Of a stretch of 64,000 nt of DNA, positions 13,055 to 22,980 are shown one piece after another. The translations under genes and the position numbers were made by a program. This DNA comes from Alviniconcha marisindica. Its lineage: Eukaryota > Mollusca > Gastropoda > Provannidae. How positions within the stretch are numbered: position 1 is the stretch's first letter; every line of letters starts with the position of its first letter. The notes beneath the pieces were generated by a model, which had not been told where the DNA came from, ran no database searches, and worked only from the letters and a program-made list of their open reading frames with translations. The DNA lies in assembly GCA_018857735.1 (NCBI GenBank), contig JABMCL010000715.1, positions 1,103,501 to 1,167,500 of the forward strand, given 5' to 3'.

Positions 13055-16000
13055 GGAAGGAGACAAACATCAGTTCCAAACATCCCAGGGGATGAATGGG
13101 AAAACCGGAATACCCGGGGGAAAAAAACACTAGTCGGATGCAGTGAAAACCCTATATTAGTCTTGATGAGGGTTTCACTTCCATCAAAATTTGCAGATTG
13201 TGTGTCTGTGTCATAATAAATAAGCGTTCTTTTGAATCTTTTATGAGTTTGTAGTTGGGTCTGTGATGAAGGGGAAGTCGGTGCAGCGCTGTGGACAACT
13301 CCAAACGTGAAAGTGGAACAGCACAAAGTGCATTGCCCGTGCACTCAGCAATAACATGATATTCTTCCCTTTTTGTGCACCTCAGGAGGCCTTGAAGAAG
13401 GAGCTAGAGACGGAGGCGGACAAGCTGTTCACGAGGTGGGAGAAAGGCGTGGTGCAGACACCCTCTAACGGCGGCAAGACCTTCAGCTACATGGTGACCC
13501 AGTCGGTAAGCAGACGAGACCTTCAGACACAGTGATAGACAAGCAGACAAGACCTTCAGACACAGTGATAGACAAGCAGACAAGACGTTCAGACACAGTG
13601 ATAGACAAGCAGACGACACAGTGATAGACAAGCAGACAAGACCTTCAGACACAGTGATAGACAAAGCAGACCTTCAGACACAGTGATAGACAAGCAGACA
13701 AGACCTTCAGACACAGTGATAGACAAGCAGACAAGACCTTCAGACACAGTGATAGACAAGCAGACGAGACCTTCAGACACAGTGATAGACAAGCAGACAA
13801 GACCTTCAGACACAGTGATAGACAACAGCAGACCCCACACAGTGATAGACAAGCAGACAAGACCTTCAGACACAGTGATAGACAAGCAGACGAGACCTTC
13901 AGACACAGTGATAGACAAGCAGACAAGACCTTCAGACACAGTGATAGACAAGCAGACGAGACCTTCAGACACAGTGATAGACAAGCAGACAAGACCTTCA
14001 GACACAGTGATAGACAAGCAGACGGGCACAGTGATAGACAAGCAGACAAGACCTTCAGACACAGTGATAGACAAGCAGACGAGACCTTCAGACACAGTGA
14101 TAGACAAGCAGACAAGACCTTCAGACACAGTGATAGACAAGCAGACGAGACCTTCAGGCACAGTGATAGACAACAGACAAGACCTTCAGACACAGTGATA
14201 GACAAGCAGGCAAGACCCTTTAGACACAAATGATAGACAAGCAGACAAGACCCTTTAGACACAAGTGATAGACAAGGAGGCAAGACTTCAGACACAAGTG
14301 ATAGAAAAAGGAGGCAAGACCCTCAGACACAAATGATAGACAAGCAGACCAGACCTTCAGACACAAATGATAGACAAGCAGACAAGACCTTCAGACACAA
14401 ATGATAGACAAGCAGACAAGACCCTTTAGACACAAATGATAGACAAGCAGACAAGACCCTTTAGACACATAGTGATAGACAAGCAGACAAGACCCTTTAG
14501 ACACAAATGATAGACACAAGGAGGCAAGACCCTTTAGACACAAATGATAGACAAGCAGGCAAGACCTTCAGACACAAATGATAGACAAGCAGACCAGACC
14601 TTCAGAAAACAGTGATAGACAAGCAGACAAGACCTTCAGACACAGTGATAGACAAGCAGGCGCAGACCTTCCAGACACACAGTGATAGACAAGCAGACAG
14701 ACCTTCAGACACAGTGTAGACAAGCAGACAAGGGCTTCACAGTTGCAACAGACGACACCAGTGTAAACAGACAAGACCTCGACACATGATAAATGATACA
14801 GTCGACAAGGAGGAACTTTCAGCTAACTTCGTACATAGTGATAAAGCAACGGCCGACACATGATGAAGGGTTCAAGGTGCCCAGCGTGCCTTCAGAGAAG
14901 TTGACAACAGAAAGTTGTGTAGCAGGCGAATATTGGCCCGTGAAGCAAGCTACGGTTGAAAGTTGCATTGAGACGCCCGTGATAGAAACCGCCAGGTTCA
15001 AAAGAACCTTATTATTGCGTATAGACAAACCCAAAAGCTAGATAAGTGTGACAAGCAGACGACTCATGATAGACAAACAGACCAACCGTTTGTTTACAGT
15101 GATAGTTATGCAGCTAGACCTTGAAACAGTGATAGACCGACGAACATTCGCTGTGGATAGACAAGCAACAAGCCTTCCCGTGTAACCCTTTCAGACGTAG
15201 ATTCAGACACTGATAAAAAGCCGGACCCAAACTTTCCCACACAGTTAAAACAACGACACAGTGATGACAAGCAGACAAGACCTTCAGACACAGTGATAGA
15301 CAAGCAGACGAGACCTTCAGACCAGTGATAGACGGGCGAGACATGACGCAGTACTACACAGACGACAGTGATAGACAAGCCAGCCTGCAGACCGTCATCA
15401 GCACAGTCAGCCTGATAGACGACAAGGCCTACCTGGACAAGAGCAAGCCTCAGACACATAGTGATAGTCACAAGGAGGCAAGACCCTCAGACACATAGTG
15501 ATAGTCACAAGGAGGCAAGACCCTCAGACACATAGTGATAGACACAAGGAGGCAAGACCCTCAGACACATAGTGATAGACACAAGGAGGCAAGACCTTCA
15601 GACACATAGTGATAGTCATAAGGAGGCCAGACCTTCAGACACACAGTGATAGTCATAAGGAGGCCAGACCTTCAGACACACAGTGATAGTCATAAGGAGG
15701 CCAGACCTTCAGACACACAGTGATAGACATAAGGAGGCAAGACCTTCAGACACGTAGTGAGTCATAAGGAGGCCAGACCTTCAGACACAGTCTGTCAGTC
15801 GGTAAGCAGACAGGACTTTCAGTTGCATGACGACATACCCAGTCGTAAGCTGACAAGACCTCGACACACATAATGATACAGTCGTAAGGAGGAAGACTTT
15901 CAGCTAATTGTCATACATAGGGTAAAGCTAACGGCCACACATAGATGTGGGTTCAAGTGCCCTATCGTTGCCTCGTGCAGAGAAGTTGACAATGAAAGTG

Positions 16001-16551
16001 TGTTGCAGTGCGAATATTTGGCTGTTAAGCTAAGCTACGGTGACGTTGCATTTGAGTGCATTATAGAAACCGCCAGGTTCAAAAGAACGCTTATTTATTG
16101 CGTTTGGATCAGCCAAAAGCAGATAAGTGTTCTAGTTCTACGTCTCATGTTTCACCGTCCAACCGTCGTTTAGGTGTTGTTTTGTAGCTTGACTGAAACG
16201 GGATTACCCCGAACATTCGCGTGTTGTTTGTTGTCCTAATAAATAGCGTTCTTTTTAACCTTTTTAGCGTTTGATTCAGTCTGGTACTGTCGGACTCGAA
16301 TAACTTTATCCCCACTACCGTTAAAAACCAAGTTACTTACCCCCCCCCCCCTGTGTGTTCAGTTGACGGCTGCGGACCTAGCCCTGCTGTACGTGGCGGA
16401 CATGACGCAGTACTACATCCAGGTGGACTGGGCTCGATTCCCTCGCCTGGCGGCCGTCATCAGCACAGTCCGCGCTGTGCCGCCCGTCAAGGCCTACCTG
16501 GCGGAGAGAGACAAGCCTGCAGACACACAGGCTCTGTCACCCACCGCCTGA
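10330..16551 (+). CDS. GST: Sigma-class glutathione S-transferase, whole gene (5 coding exons)
   Basis: Cytosolic GST joining glutathione to electrophiles; sigma-class members also include prostaglandin D synthases and mollusc lens S-crystallins. Coding exons are 10369-10507, 10773-10865, 11741-11859, 13386-13505 and 16363-16551, giving 219 residues, the usual family size. The N-terminal thioredoxin-fold domain (about 1-80) has LTYFPLKGRAE with the expected catalytic Tyr10, the cis-proline loop TGTLPVLE (Pro54) and ESAAIA (Glu65-Ser66) for the glutathione gamma-glutamyl group. The helical C-terminal domain includes LTAADLALLYVADM. Intron phases are 1, 1, 0 and 0, and all joins keep frame. Every intron except the first carries a tandem array close to the donor, and the stop codon lies in a 92-bp array. 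Class is inferred from motifs; transcription is not shown here. Confidence 0.9.
10369..10507 (+). CDS. GST: GST coding exon 1 (residues 1-46)
   Basis: The ATG at 10369 is the first in an exon opened by the acceptor TTGCAG at 10324-10329. It encodes MPATKYRLTYFPLKGRAEL and on to WKEFKS, including the presumed catalytic Tyr10. The donor is A|GTTAGT (phase 1), joining cleanly to the lysine codon completed in exon 2. Confidence 0.9.
10773..10865 (+). CDS. GST: GST coding exon 2 (residues 47-77)
   Basis: The acceptor GTTTCCAG opens KTPTGTLPVLEIGDQMFGES, continuing AAIANWAARKFG. This is the cis-Pro loop and glutathione-binding Glu-Ser of the thioredoxin-like domain. The donor is G|GTACTC, phase 1. 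A 33-bp tandem array begins about 12 bp into the following intron. Confidence 0.9.
10878..11200. repeat. 33-bp minisatellite in GST intron 2, about 10 copies
   Basis: The unit is CACCTTTTGATGTTGCACTT plus GTTCAGTTCTCTG. It starts 12 bp after the exon 2 donor and includes the first intron bases. Open reading frames on both strands are a consequence of the 33-bp period. Confidence 0.92.
11276..11337 (+). mobile_element. Diverged SINE tail fragment in GST intron 2
   Basis: CCCGTCCCTAATAGGCC and CCGTGGACGTAACTGAAGCACC correspond to the SINE tail with several differences and a small insertion. Confidence 0.55.
11490..11551. repeat. AC microsatellite in GST intron 2
   Basis: About 30 uninterrupted AC units. 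Confidence 0.97.
11741..11859 (+). CDS. GST: GST coding exon 3 (residues 78-117)
   Basis: The acceptor TTGACAG opens GLMGKTDAEQLKTEALVIQ, the start of the all-helical GST C-terminal domain, and the exon ends DPEKT. The donor is ACG|GTGAGT, phase 0. A 22-bp tandem array starts 15 bp downstream. Confidence 0.88.
11874..11963. repeat. 22-bp minisatellite in GST intron 3, 4 copies
   Basis: The unit is GTAATCCCTCTTGGCCGCTG plus AC, starting 15 bp after the exon 3 donor. Confidence 0.92.
12730..13250. mobile_element. MITE, family 1, complete copy with TIRs
   Basis: A perfect 37-bp terminal inverted repeat (12730-12766 and 13214-13250, core TTCAAAAGAACGC) encloses about 450 bp with no coding capacity. 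Subterminal GCAAAT...GGTAATCC...CTTTGTCAAG-like blocks are also inverted. Members at 175, 16077 and 54231 share these ends. Lies in GST intron 3. Confidence 0.8.
13022..13052. repeat. Poly-G tract inside MITE family 1
   Basis: About 30 G with one T near the start. Comparable long G or C runs: 2780-2803, 9298-9315, 18306-18333, 21474-21498, 31129-31152, 37438-37458, 58210-58234 and 58727-58744. Lengths of such runs are error-prone in assemblies. Confidence 0.9.
13386..13505 (+). CDS. GST: GST coding exon 4 (residues 118-157)
   Basis: The acceptor CACCTCAG opens EALKKELETEADKLFTRWEK and continues to NGGKTFSYMVTQS. The donor is TCG|GTAAGC, phase 0. The last 30 nt of this exon plus the donor appear to have seeded the satellite that follows immediately. 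Confidence 0.88.
13506..15835. repeat. Approximately 32-bp satellite in GST intron 4, exon 4-derived
   Basis: The unit is AAGACCTTCAGACACAGTGA plus TAGACAAGCAGAC. It begins at the donor and parallels the exon end AAGACCTTCAG-TACA-GTGA followed by the intron start GTAAGCAGAC. From about 14200 variants with CCCTTTAGACACAAATGATA dominate; from 15460 an AGTGATAGTCA-AAGGAGGC variant. The segment 14740-15460 is interrupted by mosaic sequence. Confidence 0.9.
16077..16268. mobile_element. MITE, family 1, short or degraded copy in GST intron 4
   Basis: GGTTCAAAAGAACGCTTATT at the left and AATAGCGTTCTTTTTAACC at the right form the TIR pair, with GGGATTACCCCGAACATTCG as the right subterminal block. 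It is shorter than the other copies. Confidence 0.65.
16363..16551 (+). CDS. GST: GST coding exon 5 (residues 158-219 and stop)
   Basis: A C-run and the acceptor TGTGTTCAG open LTAADLALLYVADMTQYY; later come ARFPRLAAVISTVRAVPP and the tail KPADTQALSPTA before TGA. The last 15 or so codons and the stop form the first unit of a 92-bp tandem repeat, so the C-terminal tail is probably lineage-specific. Confidence 0.9.
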   Translation: MTAADLALLYVADMTQYYIQVDWARFPRLAAVISTVRAVPPVKAYLAERDKPADTQALSPTA

Positions 16552-17450
16552 CCACCCTGCCCCTCCTCGTCAGTCTTAAACACCCGTAGCTGGCACAGAG
16601 AGACAAGCCTGCAGACACACAGGCTCTGTCACCCACCGCCTGACCACCCTGCCCCTCCTCGTCAGTCTTAAACACCCGTAGCTGGCACAGAGAGACAAGC
16701 CTGCAGACACACAGGCTCTGTCACCCACCGCCTGACCACCCTGCCCCTCCTCGTCAGTCTTAAACACCCGTAGCTGGCACAGAGAGACAAGCCTGCAGAC
16801 ACACAGGCTCTGTCACCCACCGCCTGACCACCCTGCCCCTCCTCGTCAGTCTTAAACACCCGTAGCTGGCACAGAGAGACAAGCCTGCAGACACACAGGC
16901 TCTGTCACCCACCGCCTGACCACCCTGCCCCTCCTCGTCAGTCTTAAACACCCGTAGCTGGCACAGAGAGACAAGCCTGCAGACACACAGGCTCTGTCAC
17001 CCACCGCCTGACCACCCTGCCCCTCCTCGTCAGTCTTAAACACCCGTAGCTGGCACAGAGAGACAAGCCTGCAGACACACAGGCTCTGTCACCCACCGCC
17101 TGACCACCCTGCCCCTCCTCGTCAGTCTTAAACACCCGTAGCTGGCACAGAGAGACAAGCCTGCAGACACACAGGCTCTGTCACCCACCGCCTGACCACC
17201 CTGCCCCTCCTCGTCAGTCTTAAACACCCGTAGCTGGCACAGAGAGACAAGCCTGCAGACACACAGGCTCTGTCACCCACCGCCTGACCACCCTGCCCCT
17301 CCTCGTCAGTCTTAAACACCCGTAGCTGGCACAGAGAGACAAGCCTGCAGACACACAGGCTCTGTCACCCACCGCCTGACCAACCTGCCCCTCCTCGTCA
17401 GTCTTAAACACCCGTAGCTGGCACAGAGAGACAAACCTGCAGACACACAG
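16508..17450. repeat. 92-bp tandem array containing the GST stop codon, about 10 copies
   Basis: Units start about every 92 bp (16508, 16600, 16692 and on to 17428) and are nearly identical: GAGACAAGCCTGCAGACACA, GGCTCTGTCACCCACCGCC, TGACCACCCTGCCCCTCCTC, CACCCGTAGCTGGCAC. The first unit is the end of GST exon 5 including TGA; the rest are 3' UTR or flank. Diverged pieces continue to about 17660. Confidence 0.95.
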
Positions 17451-17783
17451 GCACTGTCACCCACCGCCTGACCACCCTGCCTCCTCCCCCACCACCCCCT
17501 TCCCTGAACCCCCGTAGCTGGCACAAACCTCCGTAGCTGGCACAGAGACAAGCCCCCCCCCACCCCCCCTCGAGACAAGCCTGCAGGCACAAAGGCACTC
17601 GCACCCCCCACCCCCCCCATTTCCCCAACCCCCGTAGCTGGCAGAGACGCGATTGCAGACACACTCACCAAGGCCGTGCGGGCCTCTCTCCGCTCCCCCT
17701 CGCGGTCTGCCTCAGTAGTGGAGTAGAACCGTGGACTTACATCTGTGTATATATATATAGGTCCATGAGTAGGACATTCGCGA

Positions 17784-18081
17784 GAGCCGGTTTGGCCTAG
17801 CGGTAAGGCGGTAGGCTGGTAAGCGGAAGGACCTCGGTTCGATACCGCTTCGGCTCTCCTTTCTCTTCAAAAGTTGTGGTTTGTGGACACGGTCTTGTGA
17901 CTTTGTCCCTCACAGTTAATGAAACATTAAAATGTCTCTCATCGCTGCCCATCTTAATGCAGGTCGTTCTGGTGGCGCCAGTCTAGCGATAGGTATATAC
18001 TCTCCCTCTTCCCCAACCTCCATACCCCCTTCCCTAATAAGCCCTATGGTTTCTGTGGACGTTAAGCACCATGTTTACTTA
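17784..18081 (+). mobile_element. tRNA-derived SINE, copy 1
   Basis: The head starts GAGCCGG and carries an A-box-like TGGCCTAGCGGTAAGGC and a B-box GGTTCGATACC (17836-17846). The outer bases can pair with CGGCTC as in a tRNA acceptor stem, but the anticodon stem does not pair, so this is not a functional tRNA. A roughly 150-bp body and the tail CCTAATAAGCC...GTGGACGTTAAGCACC follow. A second copy follows directly. Confidence 0.75.
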
Positions 18082-18104
18082 GGACATTCTGGTCATTCTG
18101 GTGT

Positions 18105-18415
18105 GAGCCGGTTTGGCCTAGCGGTAAGGCAGAGGGACCTCGGTTCGAATCTGCTTCGGCTCTCCTTCACTTTAAAGGTTGAGGCCAGTGGATACTGTCT
18201 TGTGACTTTGTCCTTCACAATTATGAAACCTTAAAATTCTAATCACTGCCCACTTTAACGCAGAAGTCATTCTGGTGGTGACAGTGTAGAGATAGGTATA
18301 ATATGATCTCCCTCCCCCCCCCCCCCCCCCCCCACGTCCATACCCCGTCCCTAATAAGCCTTACGGTTTCTGTTGACGTTGTTTTGGTCATGGAAATGAA
18401 ATAAACTTACTCAAC
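18105..18415 (+). mobile_element. tRNA-derived SINE, copy 2
   Basis: Same head as the copy upstream, but about 15 bp shorter in the anticodon region, with a B-box GGTTCGAATCT. The body is closely similar (the DNA after CTTGTGACTTTGTCC), with a C-run at 18306-18333 and the same tail family. Tandem arrangement with copy 1 suggests insertion next to it or duplication. Confidence 0.75.
18400..18405 (+). terminator. Candidate GST polyadenylation signal
   Basis: AATAAA on the plus strand at the end of the second SINE. I noticed no earlier hexamer between the GST stop codon and here, but I did not scan exhaustively. Use of a SINE-borne signal is plausible but unproven. Confidence 0.2.
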
Positions 18416-21400
18416 TGACAACAGTCGTGAAATGGTGCATTTGTTCTACTGATTCAGCCATGACTTCAAGTGTGTTACGTTTCATTACAAGGTTTTTCTA
18501 TGTAGTCAGGGAAACAATCCACAATGCAAGCCAATGCATCAGTGACGCCACAAACCCAGTTCTCTGTCAATTTAACCTCAATTTGTTAATGCACCTAATC
18601 AAAGATATTCTAGACTAAAATAATGCAGTCCTTACGGTCCTGACAGTCTGCCATGCAGAGTGCATATTAAGTTCACAACTGTACATAGCAACTTTATTAC
18701 AAATTTCTTTTTCTAAAAAGACCCACCCTCCCCCACTTTGGAAACTCGAGCTCCTTTAAAACAGCTGCCAAAACTTCTTCAAGTCCATTTATTGCAGATT
18801 TCTTTTCCTGTGCTTGTTAAAGGTTATCCACAACTTTGAGTATACATGGTTGCCGGTTATGCAATTGTGCTGATCCAACATTTGCTGCAGATAAACGTAG
18901 ATCATGAATGAGAATGCAATAATTTGATGTGGGTGAATGTTGAATGCATGAAGCTGACAAAATTTATCACCTTAAAACATTGTCATTTGCACTGATGTTT
19001 TCTGGTACCCCTTTTCTTTTCTAAAATACCAAACTGAATTTGCTGATGTACATAGCAAATTTGAAGTGCATGCTTATAGCTACTGTGAAGCAAGTAGTGG
19101 TGACTGCATTTGGCAATAGTAATCTCCCATACTGTTCAATTATCTTTTAAAAAAGAAGAAAAAAGGTGGTTCTTTTCCAAGAAAATGAAACCCAGTAACC
19201 TCATGAAAAATCCTTTATTTGCTTTCCATTTTCATCTGGTAATCGTACTTCACAGTAAGCTTCACAAATCATCGCGAAGGTTTTGCTGAAGGCCAGGCGC
19301 CACAGAATACCACCAGAAGTCTCAGCACTTGGGACAGACTTCCCAGCTTTTCACCAGTATCCTCACGGACCGAAAGCACCACACCCCAGCATCGTAAGAA
19401 GCAACAGGGTCGTCAAGTTACTGTATAACGCTGGTCAGACAAAGGTGCAGTGTTCACCGATACAGAACAGGTTAAAGTGATACACGTTAACCTCTTCACT
19501 TTTTTCAGCACTGCCTGCAAGTGAACTTTACACGCTGTGAACTTTACATGCTCTCAGCTTTACTTCAACATAAAAGTTTACACACCCACACTTTCTCATG
19601 TACTCCTTACAGAAAACTGAAGGAGACTTGAACCAGAACTCACAAAAAAGTTAAAGGGGAATCGAACCAGATACAAGCTGGCCTGAAAATGTCGAAAATG
19701 TGCAAATTTGTCATCATTTGCTTGTTCTACTAATATTCACGAAAAATTAAACAAACTGAGCTCAGCAGCTAGCCCTTTATTAATGAAGAGCAGAGAAAGG
19801 TTTGCTCATGATTATTTCATACTTTTGCCACACATGCCAAAGACTTTCAAATATCAATTTTAAACAGGACCAGGAATTGAGTAAACTGCTGTGTCTGTTT
19901 TTTTTCCTATTCCTGTGTCATCAATTGGGTTCCCCTTTAGGAAACAGTAAATTTGCATGTAAGCTCCACCCACAGTTCTTTAAAAAACAAACCAAAAAAA
20001 CAACCACCAATTTTTTTTGGCATTACACCTAAACAGCCAATAAAAAGTGGCAGTACTTTTAAAGACCTGGATGCTTTGGGTGTATGATCTAAAAAGCATG
20101 GCAGTGCTGGAACAGCTTTCCCATCTCAAAGTGCAAAGCATCACTGCACAGGAGGTGGAATACAAAAAAGCGTGGCAGCTCATGGTACCCCAAAATACAC
20201 GTTTCCACATTGCACTGAATACCAATCTTCCGGGATTCCATCCTCTGGTAGTGCAACTTCACAGGATTTATGCTCAATGCATCTTCATCGACCTCAGTCT
20301 CTTATTATTTCTGTTTAACCCGTATTCTGCAGCCTGCCTGGCCTTCACTGGTTCCTCCCTGTGCCACAAGCACAGTGCAGTTTTGGCAAATGACCACCTC
20401 ACCACTTGCCAGCCCACTGTTCACTTGACCACTGGATCAACTGCTGCGATGCCAGCCTTGTGATTTTCTGAACACAGTTTTCAGTTGCTCCGAAAAACTT
20501 GAAAATTTGGACAAATGTCGTCAACTGCAACGCAACATACATATTGTCATAACCACAAGGGTTGGGGGATTGGGGAGGGGTGGGGGCCGGGGGAGGAGTT
20601 CAAAATATATTCCTCAGTACAATGGCAGAAAAGAGGAAACCATCAAACAGAATGGACAATCTGCACTCTTTCCAGTTCATGCTATCTTGAAGCAAGCCTT
20701 GTAAAAGTCAACAGAAGCTAAGGACAAGTGCCAGCATAGTTAATGAACAAATACAATACATAATTCTGACTTGTGTCTACCTACAGCTACCCTCTCAGGT
20801 GTTCCAAGCCTCCTCTTCCCCAACTCACCACAAGTTGCCAAAGACATGCTGCCCTTAGTAGGAACTAGCAGCTGCCACACCCAATGTACTTTTCCAAACC
20901 AAATTGCTGGCTGAACCACTCAACAGTCTAGTCCCCAGTTAAAGGTGTCAACAGTGATAAAGCTGCCATGACTGCTCTACGGACAAATCTTCTTGCAGTA
21001 CTCTGAGTATACTGAGGCTGTCAGTTGCTGTTGCCATACTGCATCAACATCAAGAGGTGCGAACGAAGACCAAACAGCATCATGGAGAAAGTACTCCGCT
21101 CAAGGCCAACGCTGCTAGCCAGTTAACATTATTGGCAGAGTGCATGGTTGCTGCTATGGCCAGCAAGGCAGTGCCAACCAGTCTGTTCACATGGATTCCT
21201 CATCACAGCCTGTAATGCGACATCAGTGAGGCATGACGTGGCAGGCATCACAAAGACAGATGGTGTTGGACACAATATACTCCAGTTATTCTGTACAATT
21301 GTTTAGTCAGAACACAATACAGGCTGGAGGTTAGAATAGTTTACATCACTTTCTTACAGCCAACACAAAACAAAACGATCACACAAACCTCAGAGTCCTC

Positions 21401-22864
21401 CTCACCTGTTCCTGGTTTGAAGGAGGAGCTGGAGGAGCTGAAGGCTTTCAATAAACACCTGAAATAATCTATACCCCCCCCCCCCCCCCCCCCCCCCCTG
21501 CCATGAAAGCTGGTTAGCATTCACAACTGCAGTAGCAAACTACAACAGACTACACTAGACTGTATTACATAATGATGCAAATTACTCGCAAATAGAGATG
21601 AGTAGCAAACCAAAATAAGCCATGATTGTTTAGTACCCACTGAGTGATAATGACCACTTGGATTAAAAAAACAAGAAGAGACAGACTGCTTACGGTCAAC
21701 CAATGCTAACTGAAACTGATGTTGCAGTAGCTTGCTTGGTCGATTAATATTCAAGCCAAAGGTTGCATACAGCTGCTTGAACAATGAGCTCTGGCTTTCA
21801 GAGGCCCTTGGGAATAGTGCTACTTTCACTCTCTGGTCATGAGCCTTGGTCAGTCAATGAGATAACAACCACCCTGTAAAGCTTACTAATGATGACCACC
21901 ATGTACGCTGTAACAGATCTTGCATTTCGTTTTGGTGTCCAAAAGAATGCCAGCAGAAACGGTTTTTAATGCTGGCAATGTTGATTTCTATATGCACCTT
22001 TTCCAGGCAAAAAAAGAGAGAAAAAAAAGAGAAAAAAAAACGGTTGTGAAAAATTCTAGTGAATTCTCTGAAAATGAAGAGGCTATCAAATTGGGACTGC
22101 GCATGTCACATGCAATAAATAAAGCAGAACTCTGTTGAGCCCTGTCAGATGCATGGTGCATTGGCCAATGAAAACAGTTGTTGCATAAAGGCTTTAGATC
22201 TACTATATACACACAGATGATGAGTTGGCTATGGTTTCTATCACAAGGGATGGAAATGTACAGATGGACTGAAATGACACTTTTGTGCTGTCTGACACAA
22301 TGCACAGCAACTCCATGTTACATGGTCTTCATAATAAATTACCCAATGGAGTGAAGTATATTCAAGGTCAGTGCTCACCAGGCCTATGTGCTGACTCGAA
22401 ATGTGAAAGGTACACATAGTGGTAATAATTTGAACAGAATCTGGTTTGTCTTACTGTTAGCAGTCTAAACACACTCACACACTATCACAAGTTGCACTGT
22501 ACTGCACAGTGTAAGAAGCAGTCAGAAGTGTTGTGTTTTATAAGACTAGCATCTCTGGTTTCTACAATCACACAAAGTTTGTTACATTTTTTCTGTGTTA
22601 TCATTTGTAATGAAGTCTGCATTAAAAAAAAAAGCATCAACAAATACAACACCAATCCAGTGTGTAGACACTGTTTCCAGTCAAAGTAAAAATAAGGAGC
22701 AGCTGTCCAAAACACCATCAATTTTATACTACTGCCAGAATGAACTCAAGAAAACTGAAGCAATGTATCTTGAGTGTCTACTTTATCTGATTGCCCTGAT
22801 ATGCGACTGGTGTGCATGTGTGTGTGCGCATGTGTGTGAGTCTGTGTGTGTGCATGCGTGTGTG

Positions 22865-22980
22865 TATGCATTCATGTTGTATGAATTTTGACAATATGTA
22901 CTTGTAAAGAACGTGTAAGCGCTTAGGGCCTGTGTGGGTTAGGCGCTTTAAGTACTCATCATTATTATTATTATTATTTC
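22865..22980 (+). mobile_element. Possible LINE or SINE 3' end with ATT tail, copy a
   Basis: TAAGCGCTTAGGGCCTGTG, GGCGCTTTAAGTACTCATC and then (ATT)n. A GCGCTTT...AGTA...CATTATTATT ending is typical of CR1/L2-type retroposon 3' ends. No coding part is visible. Confidence 0.4.

Noticed and set aside
13589..14295. Open frames of 170-216 codons on both strands
   Set aside because: Direct by-products of the 32-bp satellite in GST intron 4.
15330..15450. Second GST terminal exon copy
   Set aside because: Pieces are scrambled with satellite words and have no open frame; mosaic or assembly error is more likely.
16487..17671. Series of 63-codon minus-strand frames at 92-bp spacing
   Set aside because: Identical antisense frames of the 92-bp array; no independent coding evidence.
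17784..17860. Functional tRNA gene (possible Thr anticodon GGT)
   Set aside because: The anticodon stem does not pair and the head is attached to a SINE body and tail.
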